From Actinacidiphila yeochonensis CN732 (GTDB lineage: Bacteria; Actinomycetota; Actinomycetes; Streptomycetales; Streptomycetaceae), in assembly GCF_000745345.1 (NCBI RefSeq), contig NZ_JQNR01000003.1, forward strand, positions 558,001-622,000: a stretch of 64,000 nucleotides of DNA, read 5' to 3'. Below, piece after piece: positions 29,001-35,409 of this stretch. The notes below the pieces were generated by a model. The model worked only from the letters and a program-made list of their open reading frames with translations. It made no database searches and was not told the origin of the DNA. The number at the start of each line of letters is the position of its first letter. Within the stretch, counting starts at the first letter, position 1. Position numbers and translations under genes: made by a program.

Positions 29001-29544
29001 TCACCCCGACCAGCACCGCCCGGCGCAGCACGTGGCGTTCGACCCGGCCGGCCACGGCCGCCGCCGCGCCGCCGCCGCGGATGCCGCTCTGCGCGGCCGC
29101 GGCGCCCATCAGGTCCTGCACCACGGGGACGAAGGGCGCGCCGTAGCGCTGCGCGAGCCGGGCGCCGAGCACACCGCCGGCGAGGCTGGGCATCTGCGCG
29201 AGGACAGCGTCGGGGCGGCCCATCCCGACCGGCGCGTCCCGGCCGCCGCGCAGCACGGACGCCTCGAACAGAGCGCGGTTCAGGGCGTTCTGACGGGACG
29301 GCACAGCGTGCGCGCGACGGTGCACCCGCACCCCCGCCCGGTCCTCCTCGATCCGGACGACCCCCTGGTAGGCGGGGTCGAGCCGCCAGGCCGGGTAGTG
29401 CGGCATGCCGGTGAGGACGTGCACCTCGGCGCCGCCCGCCGCCCAGTGCTCGGCGATCTGCGCGGCGTAGGGCCCGATCCCCGCGTGCTCGGGCGCGTAG
29501 TTGGTGGACACCATCAGCAGGCGGCGGGCACCGGACGAGACCAC
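24397..29544 (-). CDS. Continuous 1715-residue frame: GT4 + Wzz/pseudo-BY-kinase + flippase
   Basis: From GTG 29544 (GAAGGA site 7 bases upstream) to the stop at 24397 there is no in-frame stop. Three complete, normally separate polysaccharide proteins lie in line: a GT4 transferase (about 1-400), a 200-residue acidic/proline linker, a Wzz-kinase module (about 600-1140), a second linker and a polytopic flippase (about 1280-1700). Either this is a true triple fusion, or single missing bases mask stops; other-frame stops that overlap plausible starts at 27744-27747 and 26081-26084 favour three overlapping genes. The modules are described separately. Confidence 0.6.
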   Translation of the reverse strand: MVSSGARRLLMVSTNYAPEHAGIGPYAAQIAEHWAAGGAEVHVLTGMPHYPAWRLDPAYQGVVRIEEDRAGVRVHRRAHAVPSRQNALNRALFEASVLRGGRDAPVGMGRPDAVLAQMPSLAGGVLGARLAQRYGAPFVPVVQDLMGAAAAQSGIRGGGAAAAVAGRVERHVLRRAVLVGVIHESFLPKVEAMGVPSGRVRVVPNWSHIRRPSRPREEMRARLGWRPGQTVLLHSGNMGLKQGLEVLVETARAAPDIRVVLMGDGNQRETLRALAGGLPNLDFVQPAEDAEFPDVLAAADALAVTQRASVRDMSLPSKLTSYFAAGRPVIGSVAADSGTADEITRSGAGVVVAPESAAALIRALRALAADPAHADALGAAGPAYAEARLTPAAGLARVDALVDEALSLAPARTRPASAAPPRPAAPPTPAFPPTPPARGPQGGAGGGEPVAETAPESTPDVEPGTLAGDAGRTGGEEAVEADRERGRGPVAGAAGDGPVVEAAETAADAAGERRTAVPPAENDEDRPDRPDGTDGEDAEDAEDGGVTEDAGVTGDAEDARDTGDGIDEDAGTSAGDAAGERGRPWGRARPDRARGRRGAVSEDRGSGSGEEVDLVRDQVRQIVRYRGLIAAGVVVGLAGGAYLALGGTDSYTATSDVMVRAATTDPFATAATSDKGIDIGTERQTALSTTVAEAAAKAVKEPVKEIQHCLQVTNPPNTMVLRFSCSTTSARQSAVWVNAFTKAYLDNREAQTKATIKRMISGYDDQLNPLVKQRNDILSQIGDSSDSQTVGTLVSAQTNLLSRITELQGNISELKSLDTTPGLVIKPGTVPDAPSGPGLPIMVGLGGGVGVALGLLGAWVRLVFDPRPRSEAETARVLGAPVLGTLPRPRPRRRTSASGRRPLLAEGQAAGRLAEEYRAVAFRLGHDRRFAERRRLLVVAPRGTGDAPAAVAVNLSASFAEMGREVLLVEADLRTPSLAALLRSTDPSRPGWARTAGLGDGGWPAGLQLPVDAGESGSFDLVPGRRVRNVARALTSAPAARLFAEADEPGTVVVVLAPAVLAYADALALVDRVDGVLVVCDPRQVHRDDLTRVRELVEGAGGAVLGAVLHREDDAPRRRFGLHRRAGRPTPPEPPGPSRPPSRRRSPRNGTRSLDRPRPRPLRAVAAAGAPDAHRAAAQARFAAEGAQVAPLADLPTSASPVAAPGGATSYARGSTALPGVELPSTADAFDVPTLEMRIVTDPFAVPGGELPPAQPMPDRTRTGPATTAAEPPVDGSGRSVTSGRSGRRRGVAAVVSSVADQGVAAFTNIIVLVVAARLSSAAAFSVFSMVYMVFTVLLGVNVSYVGQALVLERGTERVRAACRSAVVFTATASTVLGWGMAAALIPAHGATARGLAVLGLVLPVVLTQDGMRYCFSALRLPHLALAADTVRLLVAVPALALQPHGTGAVRLVAVWGLSGLPALLTGALLLRRRLRGARADIRPYLRRGHLGQRFVVEFGIGNATSQLAVVGLGLFAAPLAVGALRGATTLFGPMNVLFNSATAFGPPLLNRVRGTRGKIRATAVLAFGTAAVAVGWTAVLLLLPLRTGRQLLGATWAASSGLLPASGSQYAFMALGTSALLTLRVLRPRATLPIQVTFSLASVVFMLGGYAADGVLGAAWGLALGSALKAVALWVRIAAERRADPDGSGRHTGPGTPGAPGGPEGVTAGTSAGA
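26081..27747 (-). other. Module 2: Wzz chain-length domain with degenerate tyrosine-kinase domain
   Basis: GTG 27747 has GAAGGGGAG before it. Two membrane helices (AAGVVVGLAGGAYLAL and VGLGGGVGVALGLLGAWV) flank an extracellular region with coiled-coil character, as in Wzz. The following BY-kinase-like domain keeps EEYRAVAFRL and LLVEADLR but replaces the P-loop GEGKS by GTGDAP and the Walker B Asp-containing strand by VVVLAPA; no C-terminal Tyr cluster is seen. In another frame the domain ends naturally (LTQERHPVP, then TGA at 26083-26081). Confidence 0.75.
27744..29544 (-). other. Module 1: WcaI-like family 4 glycosyltransferase
   Basis: The first 400 residues form a GT-B enzyme: YAPEHAGIGPYA at the N-terminus, PVVQDLMG, then the C-terminal domain LLHSGNMGLKQGLE, LMGDGNQRE and the donor-site SLPSKLTSYFAAGRPVIG. 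This matches WcaI/colanic-acid-type transferases. Beyond residue 410 the frame is Pro/Ala-rich, then strongly acidic (GEDAEDAEDGG). A stop in another frame (EGEQ, then TGA) ends at 27744 and overlaps the GTG of the next module as GTGA. Confidence 0.75.
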
Positions 29545-29751
29545 GGAGTGTTCCTTCCCCCCGGACACGGACAAGTGCTCACCATAGCCCTTCACATGGT
29601 CATCACACCGGCGCTTGCCATGCGTTGGCCAACCCCAGACGTCAGCTTTCCGCAAACGCCCCGTTGGCCGCCGTTCGCCCGGCTATCGTCTGAGTCCCCG
29701 ACGGCGCTGGGGAGCGCCACTCGCGTTCGGGGCAGGCTGGGGGGTCGCGTC

Positions 29752-30201
29752 ATGCGGCATCGTGTGGGCTATGCGCCCGGAGTCTACGACCTGTTCCACG
29801 TAGGCCACTTGAACATTCTGCGGCACGCCCGCGCCCAGTGCGACTACCTGGTCGCGGGTCTGGTCTCCGACGAGATGGCCGAACTGGCCAAGGGGCGGCG
29901 GCCGGTGGTGCCGCTGCCGGAGCGGCTGGAGATCGTGCGCAGTATCCGCTTCGTGGACGCCGCGTTCGTGGAGACCGTGCCGGACAAGCTGGAGACGTGG
30001 CAGCAGGTGCGGTTCGACGTGCTCTTCAAGGGCGACGACTGGCGCGGCACGGAGCGCGGGCGGCTCCTTGAACAGAAGTTCGCCACGGTCGGGGTGGAGA
30101 TCGTGTACTTCCCCTACACCGTGCACACCTCCAGCACGCAGCTGCGGCTGGCGCTGGACGCGCTCACGAAGCCGTCGGCGGCTCCGTCTGAAGCGCTGTG
30201 A
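29752..30201 (+). CDS. TagD-like cytidylyltransferase-family protein
   Basis: A 149-residue nucleotidyltransferase with GVYDLFHVGHLNIL (HxGH CTP-binding signature), LFKGDDW and a terminal HTSSTQLR in place of the usual RT-x-GIST. It matches glycerol-3-phosphate cytidylyltransferase in length. A CDP-alcohol phosphotransferase is encoded convergently, so it may make the CDP-alcohol used by that enzyme. ATG 29752 has only a weak GGGG site. Confidence 0.85.
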   Translation: MRHRVGYAPGVYDLFHVGHLNILRHARAQCDYLVAGLVSDEMAELAKGRRPVVPLPERLEIVRSIRFVDAAFVETVPDKLETWQQVRFDVLFKGDDWRGTERGRLLEQKFATVGVEIVYFPYTVHTSSTQLRLALDALTKPSAAPSEAL

Positions 30202-30892
30202 GGGCGCGGAACCAGCGGGTGAGGAAGCCCGCCAGGAAGAGCGCGTGCACGACGAAGAACACCACGTAGGCGTAACGGAAGGCCCGTTCGCTGCCGAGCA
30301 GCAGGAACACCGCGCACAGCACGCCGTAGTCGGCGGGCAGCAGCGCAACCGCGCGCAGCCGCGAGGGGGCCGGCGCGGGCTGCCCGGGCGGCGGCTTCGG
30401 GGTGAGCTTGTCGGTCAGCAGGCCGCCGAAGAAGATCAGCACCGCGACGAGCTGGAAGCCGAGCGGGAGCAGCAGCCAGCGGTCGCCGGGCAGCGCGAAG
30501 TGGCGGTAGAAGGTGATGAGCACCGCCGCGTGCAGGGCCGTCATCTTCGCGCAGTCCACGACGTGGTCGAGCCACTCGCCGGCCGGGCCGCCGCGCCGCA
30601 GCAGCCGGGCGAGCTGCCCGTCGGCGGCGTCGAAGGCGAAGCCGACGGCCAGCGCCGCCCACACCGCGAGGCCGAGCGGCCAGGACGGCGCGGCGACGGC
30701 CAGCGCGGCGATCGCACCGCCGCTGAACGCGGCGCTGACCAATGTGACCTGATTGGGCGTCAGGTGAGCGCGGTAGGCGGCTGCCGCGAGGACCCGACCC
30801 GCGGGCCGGTTGAGGTAGCGGGAGTAGAGCGAGACGCCCTTGGCGGCCTTCTGGGCCTCGCGCAGCCGCGCCAGCGCCTCGCCGAACCGCAT
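30164..30892 (-). CDS. CDP-alcohol phosphatidyltransferase family protein
   Basis: A 242-residue integral membrane enzyme with the full signature D-x2-D-G-x2-A-R-x8-G-x3-D-x3-D, seen as DAADGQLARLL then GEWLDHVVD, and six hydrophobic segments. It transfers a phosphoalcohol from a CDP-alcohol to a lipid or polyol acceptor. ATG 30892 is chosen; a GTG 18 bases upstream is possible. Its 3' end overlaps the convergent cytidylyltransferase gene by 38 bases. Confidence 0.88.
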   Translation of the reverse strand: MRFGEALARLREAQKAAKGVSLYSRYLNRPAGRVLAAAAYRAHLTPNQVTLVSAAFSGGAIAALAVAAPSWPLGLAVWAALAVGFAFDAADGQLARLLRRGGPAGEWLDHVVDCAKMTALHAAVLITFYRHFALPGDRWLLLPLGFQLVAVLIFFGGLLTDKLTPKPPPGQPAPAPSRLRAVALLPADYGVLCAVFLLLGSERAFRYAYVVFFVVHALFLAGFLTRWFRALTALQTEPPTAS

Positions 30893-31270
30893 CGGCCGCC
30901 CGCGCGTCACCTCAGCCGGGCGCCCCTGGCCCACAGCGCCGCCGCCGCCACCGGTTTCCGCCGCGTCCTCCGTCGCCGCCGTCCGCGCCACGCGAGCCCC
31001 CCGCCCCCGGATGTGGGCGGCGCTGGGACGGCCGCCCGGATCGGCCCATGATGCCAGCCCCCGGGGCGCCCCGTCCCCGAAAAGTCCCCTTTCGCCGCCG
31101 CCCGCCCACGATGCCCGCGAAGCGCGCGCGGCCGAGGGCGACCGGGGGCCGTGCCTGCCCGGCCGGCGGGCCCCGCCCGGGCAGGCGGCAGCCCGACGGG
31201 AGGTGCGACACGGCCCGCGCCCGCCCGGCATATGCCGCAGATGATGGCAAAGTACGCCTACATTGCCGTG
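30893..31270. other. Divergent spacer
   Basis: No gene is supported. It holds the start regions of the CDP-alcohol transferase (left) and of the Tat lipoprotein (right). A TACATT box at 31258-31263 lies 4-7 bases before the paired GTG codons of the latter. Confidence 0.5.
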
Positions 31271-32167
31271 GTGCCGCTCTCCCGTCGCCACCTCCTCCAG
31301 GCCACCGCCGTCGGCGCACTCCTCACCGGATGCTCCGGAACCGGCCAGGACGCCCGTACGACAGCCCCCGCCGGGTACCGCGGGCCCGCCGCCGGGCGGT
31401 CCGCCGCCGCACCGCCCGCCGCCGTGGCGGCGTGGGACGCGGCGCTGCCCCCGGGCCTGCCGGACCAGATCACGCACGGCCGCCGCGACCGCCCGCTGGT
31501 CGCGCTGACCCTCCACGGCCAGGGCGACCCCGGCACCGTGGAGGGCCTGCTGGCGGCGAGCGAACGGGCGGGGGCGCGGCTGACCGTACTCGCCGCCGGG
31601 AACTGGCTGGACCAGTACCCGGACATGGCCCGCCGGGTGCTCGACGGCGGCCACGAGCTGGGCAACCACACCTGGAGCTGCCGCGACCTCGACGCCATGG
31701 GGGCCGAGGACGCCGGCGCGGAGATCGAGGGCTGCGCCCGGGTGCTGCGGGACCAGACAGGGTCGATCGGGCGCTGGTTCCGCCCCTCGCAGACCCGGCT
31801 GGCCAGCCCGCTGGTCGTCTCCCTCGCCCGCCAGGCCGGCTACCCGCACCTGCTCTCCTACGACGTCGACCCGCTCACCGACGACCCGCTCACCCACGGC
31901 CCGCTCACCGACGGCCCGCTCACCCACGGCCCGCTCAACCACGGCCCGGCGCCGAGCGCGACGCCGCACCCGCTCGCCCCCGCGAGGAGCACCGGCGGCT
32001 CCGACCCGTCACCGGTCCGCGCCGCCGTGGCCCGCCTGACCTGGCCGGGCTCCGTGGTGGCCCTGCGCTCGGACCACCCGGACACCGCCCCCGCCCTGCC
32101 GGGCATCCTCGCCGACCTCGACGCCCGCGGCCTGCGCGCCGTCACCGCCTCCGAACTGCTGGTCTGA
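31271..32167 (+). CDS. Tat-exported lipoprotein with degenerate polysaccharide deacetylase fold
   Basis: A 298-residue protein whose N-terminus combines a twin-arginine motif (LSRRHLLQ) with a lipobox (LTGC). The mature part aligns with NodB deacetylases but every catalytic motif is altered: TFDDG appears as TLHGQGD, H-T-x-x-H as HTWSC, and the late LHD histidine as LRSD. So catalysis is unlikely; a binding role is more plausible. GTG 31271 (or 31268) fits a leaderless start after TACATT; ATG 31232 is the alternative. An in-frame repeat adds five PLT(D/H)(D/G)-like pentapeptides. Confidence 0.75.
   Translation: MPLSRRHLLQATAVGALLTGCSGTGQDARTTAPAGYRGPAAGRSAAAPPAAVAAWDAALPPGLPDQITHGRRDRPLVALTLHGQGDPGTVEGLLAASERAGARLTVLAAGNWLDQYPDMARRVLDGGHELGNHTWSCRDLDAMGAEDAGAEIEGCARVLRDQTGSIGRWFRPSQTRLASPLVVSLARQAGYPHLLSYDVDPLTDDPLTHGPLTDGPLTHGPLNHGPAPSATPHPLAPARSTGGSDPSPVRAAVARLTWPGSVVALRSDHPDTAPALPGILADLDARGLRAVTASELLV
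31868..31942 (+). repeat. Five 15 bp tandem repeats within the deacetylase-like gene
   Basis: Units at 31868, 31883, 31898, 31913 and 31928 follow G(A/G)CCCGCTCA(C/A)C(G/C)AC, each coding for five residues (DPLTD, DPLTH, GPLTD, GPLTH, GPLNH). The length is a multiple of three, so copy changes would keep the frame. Confidence 0.85.
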
Positions 32168-32207
32168 TCGGCCGCCGGTCCCGCACCGGCCGCCGTCCGC
32201 CGACATC

Positions 32208-34979
32208 TCAGCCGTGTTCGGCGCGGTTGCCGACGAGCTTGGCGATGGAGACGACGCGCGGACGGCCGTTGCCGCTGGGCGTGAACCGGAGGCCGTGGCG
32301 GTAGATCTCCGGCATCCAGTACTGGTCGCCTTCCTGGAAGATGACGCCGTTGGTGGCCAGGAGGCGGGCCTGCTGGAGGTCGAGCTCCACGGACTCCAGG
32401 GAGAAGGGCACCTTCCGAACGCTCTCGGGCAGCTGCTGGAGGTGGGTGAAGAGCCGTCCGACCGGAGGATTCTCCTGGCCGATCGCGTCGATCTTCTCGG
32501 CGCTGCACACGGGCAGGGCACGGCGCATGGCGGTCGGCGCGAGCAGCCGGGAGGTCCAGCGGGTGTCGCCCGTGGAGCCGAGCGCCGCCCGGGTGAGGAA
32601 CGAGACGATGTCCCGGGCCTGGATCTGGAGGGTGAAGTCCGAGAGCGCGGCGATGAACCACTCCTCGGACCGCGCCTCCCGGGAGTGGTCCGAGCCGAGC
32701 TTCTGCCCCCAGACCGGCGCCAGGAGTTCGGACAGCTGGTCGCCCGCCGCCGACCGGACGTCCACGCTCTGGGCTTCCAACGCCCGTGCCTGGGTGCAGA
32801 CCCAGGCCACCAGCCGAAGCGCCTCGGTGCGGTTCCAGCGCAGCTCGTAGGCGCGGTGGCGTTCCAGGAACTGGGCGGTGTTCTGCGGGACGGCGGCCAG
32901 GACGAGGTCGCGGCGGACGAAGACCACGAGGCCCAGCGGGCGGCCGCGCAGCGACCGCAGCCACTCCGGACAGCCCGTCAGGAGGGCCCGCAGGGCGCGC
33001 TGCTGCCTCGGATCGGTGCTGAACTCCTGGAAGAGGTCCTCCAGGCCGTCGATGACGAAGACGGCCTGCTTGGCACGGGCGAGGGCGGTGACGACCCGGT
33101 CCGCGTCCTGCGTGGTGGTGCCCACCAGGCCGGCCGCCCTGGCCAGGCAGGCGAGCCAGACCCGGCGCCAGCCGATGTCGTCGAGGTTGCGGTCGAGGGA
33201 CTCCCTGACGAGATCGCGGATGGCGGGGAAGGTGGCCGGCTCGGAGCCCGTCAGCGCCTTGGCGGACGCCGACCGGACCTCCTCCACCTGGTCGCCCACC
33301 CTGGCGGCGAGGTTCGCCGAGGCGAGCACCGGCACCAGCGGCGCCCCCAGCTCGATGCCGGGGACCCCGGCGGCCTCGCCGAAGTCCTTCCAGGTCCGGC
33401 ACCGGCACATGCGCAGGTACGTGAACGTCTTGCCGGAGCCCTTGGCGCCCACGACGACCTCGATCGGGGCCTCGGTGCGGTGCGTGGAGACGAGGCTGAG
33501 CAGCGGCTCGGTGGTCAGGAAGCCGTCCTGCGCCTGCGGGGAGTCCGCCACGTCCGCGTAGACCAGCGTGCGCGCCAGGACCTCCAGCTTCTCCCGTCTG
33601 ACGTTGATGTCGTCCGGGACGGCGCCCGCCGCCGCGACCGGGGGTGCCGGGGGGCGCAGCGCGTCGGCGAGTCCGGAGACGACCGAGCGCAGGCCCGTAC
33701 GGTCGATCCGGTCGGCCACCTCGCTCCAACTCCTCGGCAGGGCCAGCAACGAGGCCAGGAACGGGCTGATCAGCGGCTCCGACGTCACGTCCTGGTCGGT
33801 CGGCAGGACACCCCCGGCCCCGGCGTCGGCGTCGTCCGCCGCCTCGTCGGAGCCGGCCACGGTTCGCGCGACCGCCTCCCGAAGCGCCGCAGCCGCCTGG
33901 AGGAGTTCGGAGTCGTGGTCGCGCGGCTGGAACTGGGTGATCAGCACCGAGCACACCGGGTCCGTCCCCCGCCGCGACGGGGCGTGGTGGGCGAGGTGGT
34001 TCAGCAGGTTGACCGTGCCCTGCACGGACTGGTCGCTGACCGTCGTGACCAGGACCCGGTGGACTCGCGGGTCGAGCAGCACCGGGGCGCTCAGCTCGCT
34101 GGAGCCGGCCCGCAGGTCCACGAGGACGGTGTCGGCGCCCAGCGCCGCGGCGAGTTCGGCGAGCGCCTCGGTGAGCACGTACGGAGAACGGTCGGCGGTG
34201 AGCAGGTCGGCCGGCTGGATGCGCGGCGGCCCGATCCGCGTGGCGTCGCGCGTGGTGGGCAGCACGATCACCCCTTCGTGCTCCTGGTTCACCAGGAACT
34301 TGCGGGCCAGGGCGACGGTCCGGGCCCGCTCCTCGGCCGTGGCCGATCCCTGGAGCAGCGCCAGGAAGTCGTCCAGGGCGAAGTCGAGCCGCCCGCCCTG
34401 CGCGCCGACCATCCAGCTGATGCCGGGCGCCTCCATGTCGGCGTCCACCAGCAGCACGCGCCCGGCGCCCCCGGCGCCCGTCCGGCCGCGCCCGGCCAGC
34501 TCCCGGGCCAGCGCGACGCAGTGCAGGGTGCGTCCGACCCCGCCCTTGAACGAGTGGAAGGCGCAGACCTGGACGCCGCCGTCGCGGAACTCGGGACGGT
34601 CCGGGGCGGGCAGGCTCTCGGCCAGCTCGCGCACGACCTGGCGCTCGTTCCACCGGGGCGTCCGGACGGCACCGACCGGGTCGTCCACCCGCAGCAGCCG
34701 CACCGGAAGCGCGGTCTCACCGTCCACCAGGGACTCCAGCAGCACCGTCTCGCGGCTCTCGTCCACCGTGAGGGGTCCGAGCCGCTCGGCCAGCCACGCC
34801 CACACCTCGGCCGGGTCGGTCCCCGCGGCGACGCTGAGCTCCACCCCGTCCCAGTAGGCGCTGACCTCCACCAGCCAGGGCGCCCACTCCCCGTTCACGG
34901 CGAGCCTCGCGAAGTGCTCGTCGACGTCGACCCACGTGTAGAGGTGGCCGGGCGCGGAAACCGGGGTGCCGCGGCTCAT
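32208..34979 (-). CDS. KGGVGR-motif ATPase with second P-loop NTPase domain
   Basis: A 923-residue cytosolic protein. Residues 1-135 are an N-terminal domain of unknown type; at 145-151 lies KGGVGRT, a ParA/MinD-type deviant Walker A with the usual second Lys replaced by Arg, followed by LLVDADMEAPG. Near residue 510 a second, ordinary P-loop GAKGSGKT starts another NTPase domain, with Walker B VFVIDGLEDLF near 640. The C-terminus is helical. ATG 34979 overlaps the stop of the HEPN-like gene (ATGA), so the pair is translationally coupled. Similar KGGVGR proteins occur in accessory and RiPP/defence contexts; the role here is inferred. Confidence 0.8.
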   Translation of the reverse strand: MSRGTPVSAPGHLYTWVDVDEHFARLAVNGEWAPWLVEVSAYWDGVELSVAAGTDPAEVWAWLAERLGPLTVDESRETVLLESLVDGETALPVRLLRVDDPVGAVRTPRWNERQVVRELAESLPAPDRPEFRDGGVQVCAFHSFKGGVGRTLHCVALARELAGRGRTGAGGAGRVLLVDADMEAPGISWMVGAQGGRLDFALDDFLALLQGSATAEERARTVALARKFLVNQEHEGVIVLPTTRDATRIGPPRIQPADLLTADRSPYVLTEALAELAAALGADTVLVDLRAGSSELSAPVLLDPRVHRVLVTTVSDQSVQGTVNLLNHLAHHAPSRRGTDPVCSVLITQFQPRDHDSELLQAAAALREAVARTVAGSDEAADDADAGAGGVLPTDQDVTSEPLISPFLASLLALPRSWSEVADRIDRTGLRSVVSGLADALRPPAPPVAAAGAVPDDINVRREKLEVLARTLVYADVADSPQAQDGFLTTEPLLSLVSTHRTEAPIEVVVGAKGSGKTFTYLRMCRCRTWKDFGEAAGVPGIELGAPLVPVLASANLAARVGDQVEEVRSASAKALTGSEPATFPAIRDLVRESLDRNLDDIGWRRVWLACLARAAGLVGTTTQDADRVVTALARAKQAVFVIDGLEDLFQEFSTDPRQQRALRALLTGCPEWLRSLRGRPLGLVVFVRRDLVLAAVPQNTAQFLERHRAYELRWNRTEALRLVAWVCTQARALEAQSVDVRSAAGDQLSELLAPVWGQKLGSDHSREARSEEWFIAALSDFTLQIQARDIVSFLTRAALGSTGDTRWTSRLLAPTAMRRALPVCSAEKIDAIGQENPPVGRLFTHLQQLPESVRKVPFSLESVELDLQQARLLATNGVIFQEGDQYWMPEIYRHGLRFTPSGNGRPRVVSIAKLVGNRAEHG

Positions 34980-35392
34980 CGGCGGTGCTCCTGCCGGCAC
35001 CAGTCGCTCAGGCTGGTCAGAGCGGCATCCACGGCCTTCTCGTCCTCCTCGTTCAGCGCGGCGCCGTAGCGCCACGCCTCGTGCAGATCCTGCGGTGGCA
35101 CCTTGGCTGCCCCGTCGTGGCGGCGCCGGCACCCGGCCAGCTCGCGATCCCGCCGCATGACGACGCCCAGTTCCTTGGCCAGCCGTCGCAGATCGTGAGT
35201 CCGCAGGGCGGGTGGGAGGGCCTCGGTGCTCCGCGCGCTGATCCCGTTCTTACCGAGGATCGCGGCCTTCAGACCGCATTCCACGCTGTAGAAGGCGAGC
35301 AGCCGACCGGGAGCACCCGTCTGGACCGCTGCCGCGTCGCGCTGCTCGACGTAGCTCCGCACGAGATCGGGAACCCCCACGTCCACTCCCAT
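34976..35392 (-). CDS. HEPN-like protein coupled to the ATPase
   Basis: A 138-residue helical protein with the pattern typical of HEPN domains: an early helix LAFYSVECGLKAAIL, a central THDLRRLAKELG, and a final WRYGAALNEEDEKAVDAAL helix. The R-x4-H RNase motif is not clearly present, so it may be a non-catalytic or substrate-binding HEPN. ATG 35392 lacks an obvious ribosome site; internal GTGs are possible. Its upstream region abuts the IS110-type element. Confidence 0.65.
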   Translation of the reverse strand: MGVDVGVPDLVRSYVEQRDAAAVQTGAPGRLLAFYSVECGLKAAILGKNGISARSTEALPPALRTHDLRRLAKELGVVMRRDRELAGCRRRHDGAAKVPPQDLHEAWRYGAALNEEDEKAVDAALTSLSDWCRQEHRR

Positions 35393-35409
35393 GCCGGGAG
35401 TCTATGGGC

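Noticed and set aside
26176..30201. 1341-codon plus-strand open frame
   Set aside because: It is a GC-driven shadow of the minus-strand GT4/Wzz/kinase region; only its last 150 codons (29752-30201) are a real gene.
18545..30892. Polysaccharide locus as an integrated genomic island
   Set aside because: No integrase, tRNA or attachment repeats are seen and codon use is uniform with the neighbours.
32214..35069. 951-codon plus-strand open frame opposite the KGGVGR ATPase
   Set aside because: No recognisable domain and typical His/Arg/Gly shadow composition; the minus strand has two P-loops.
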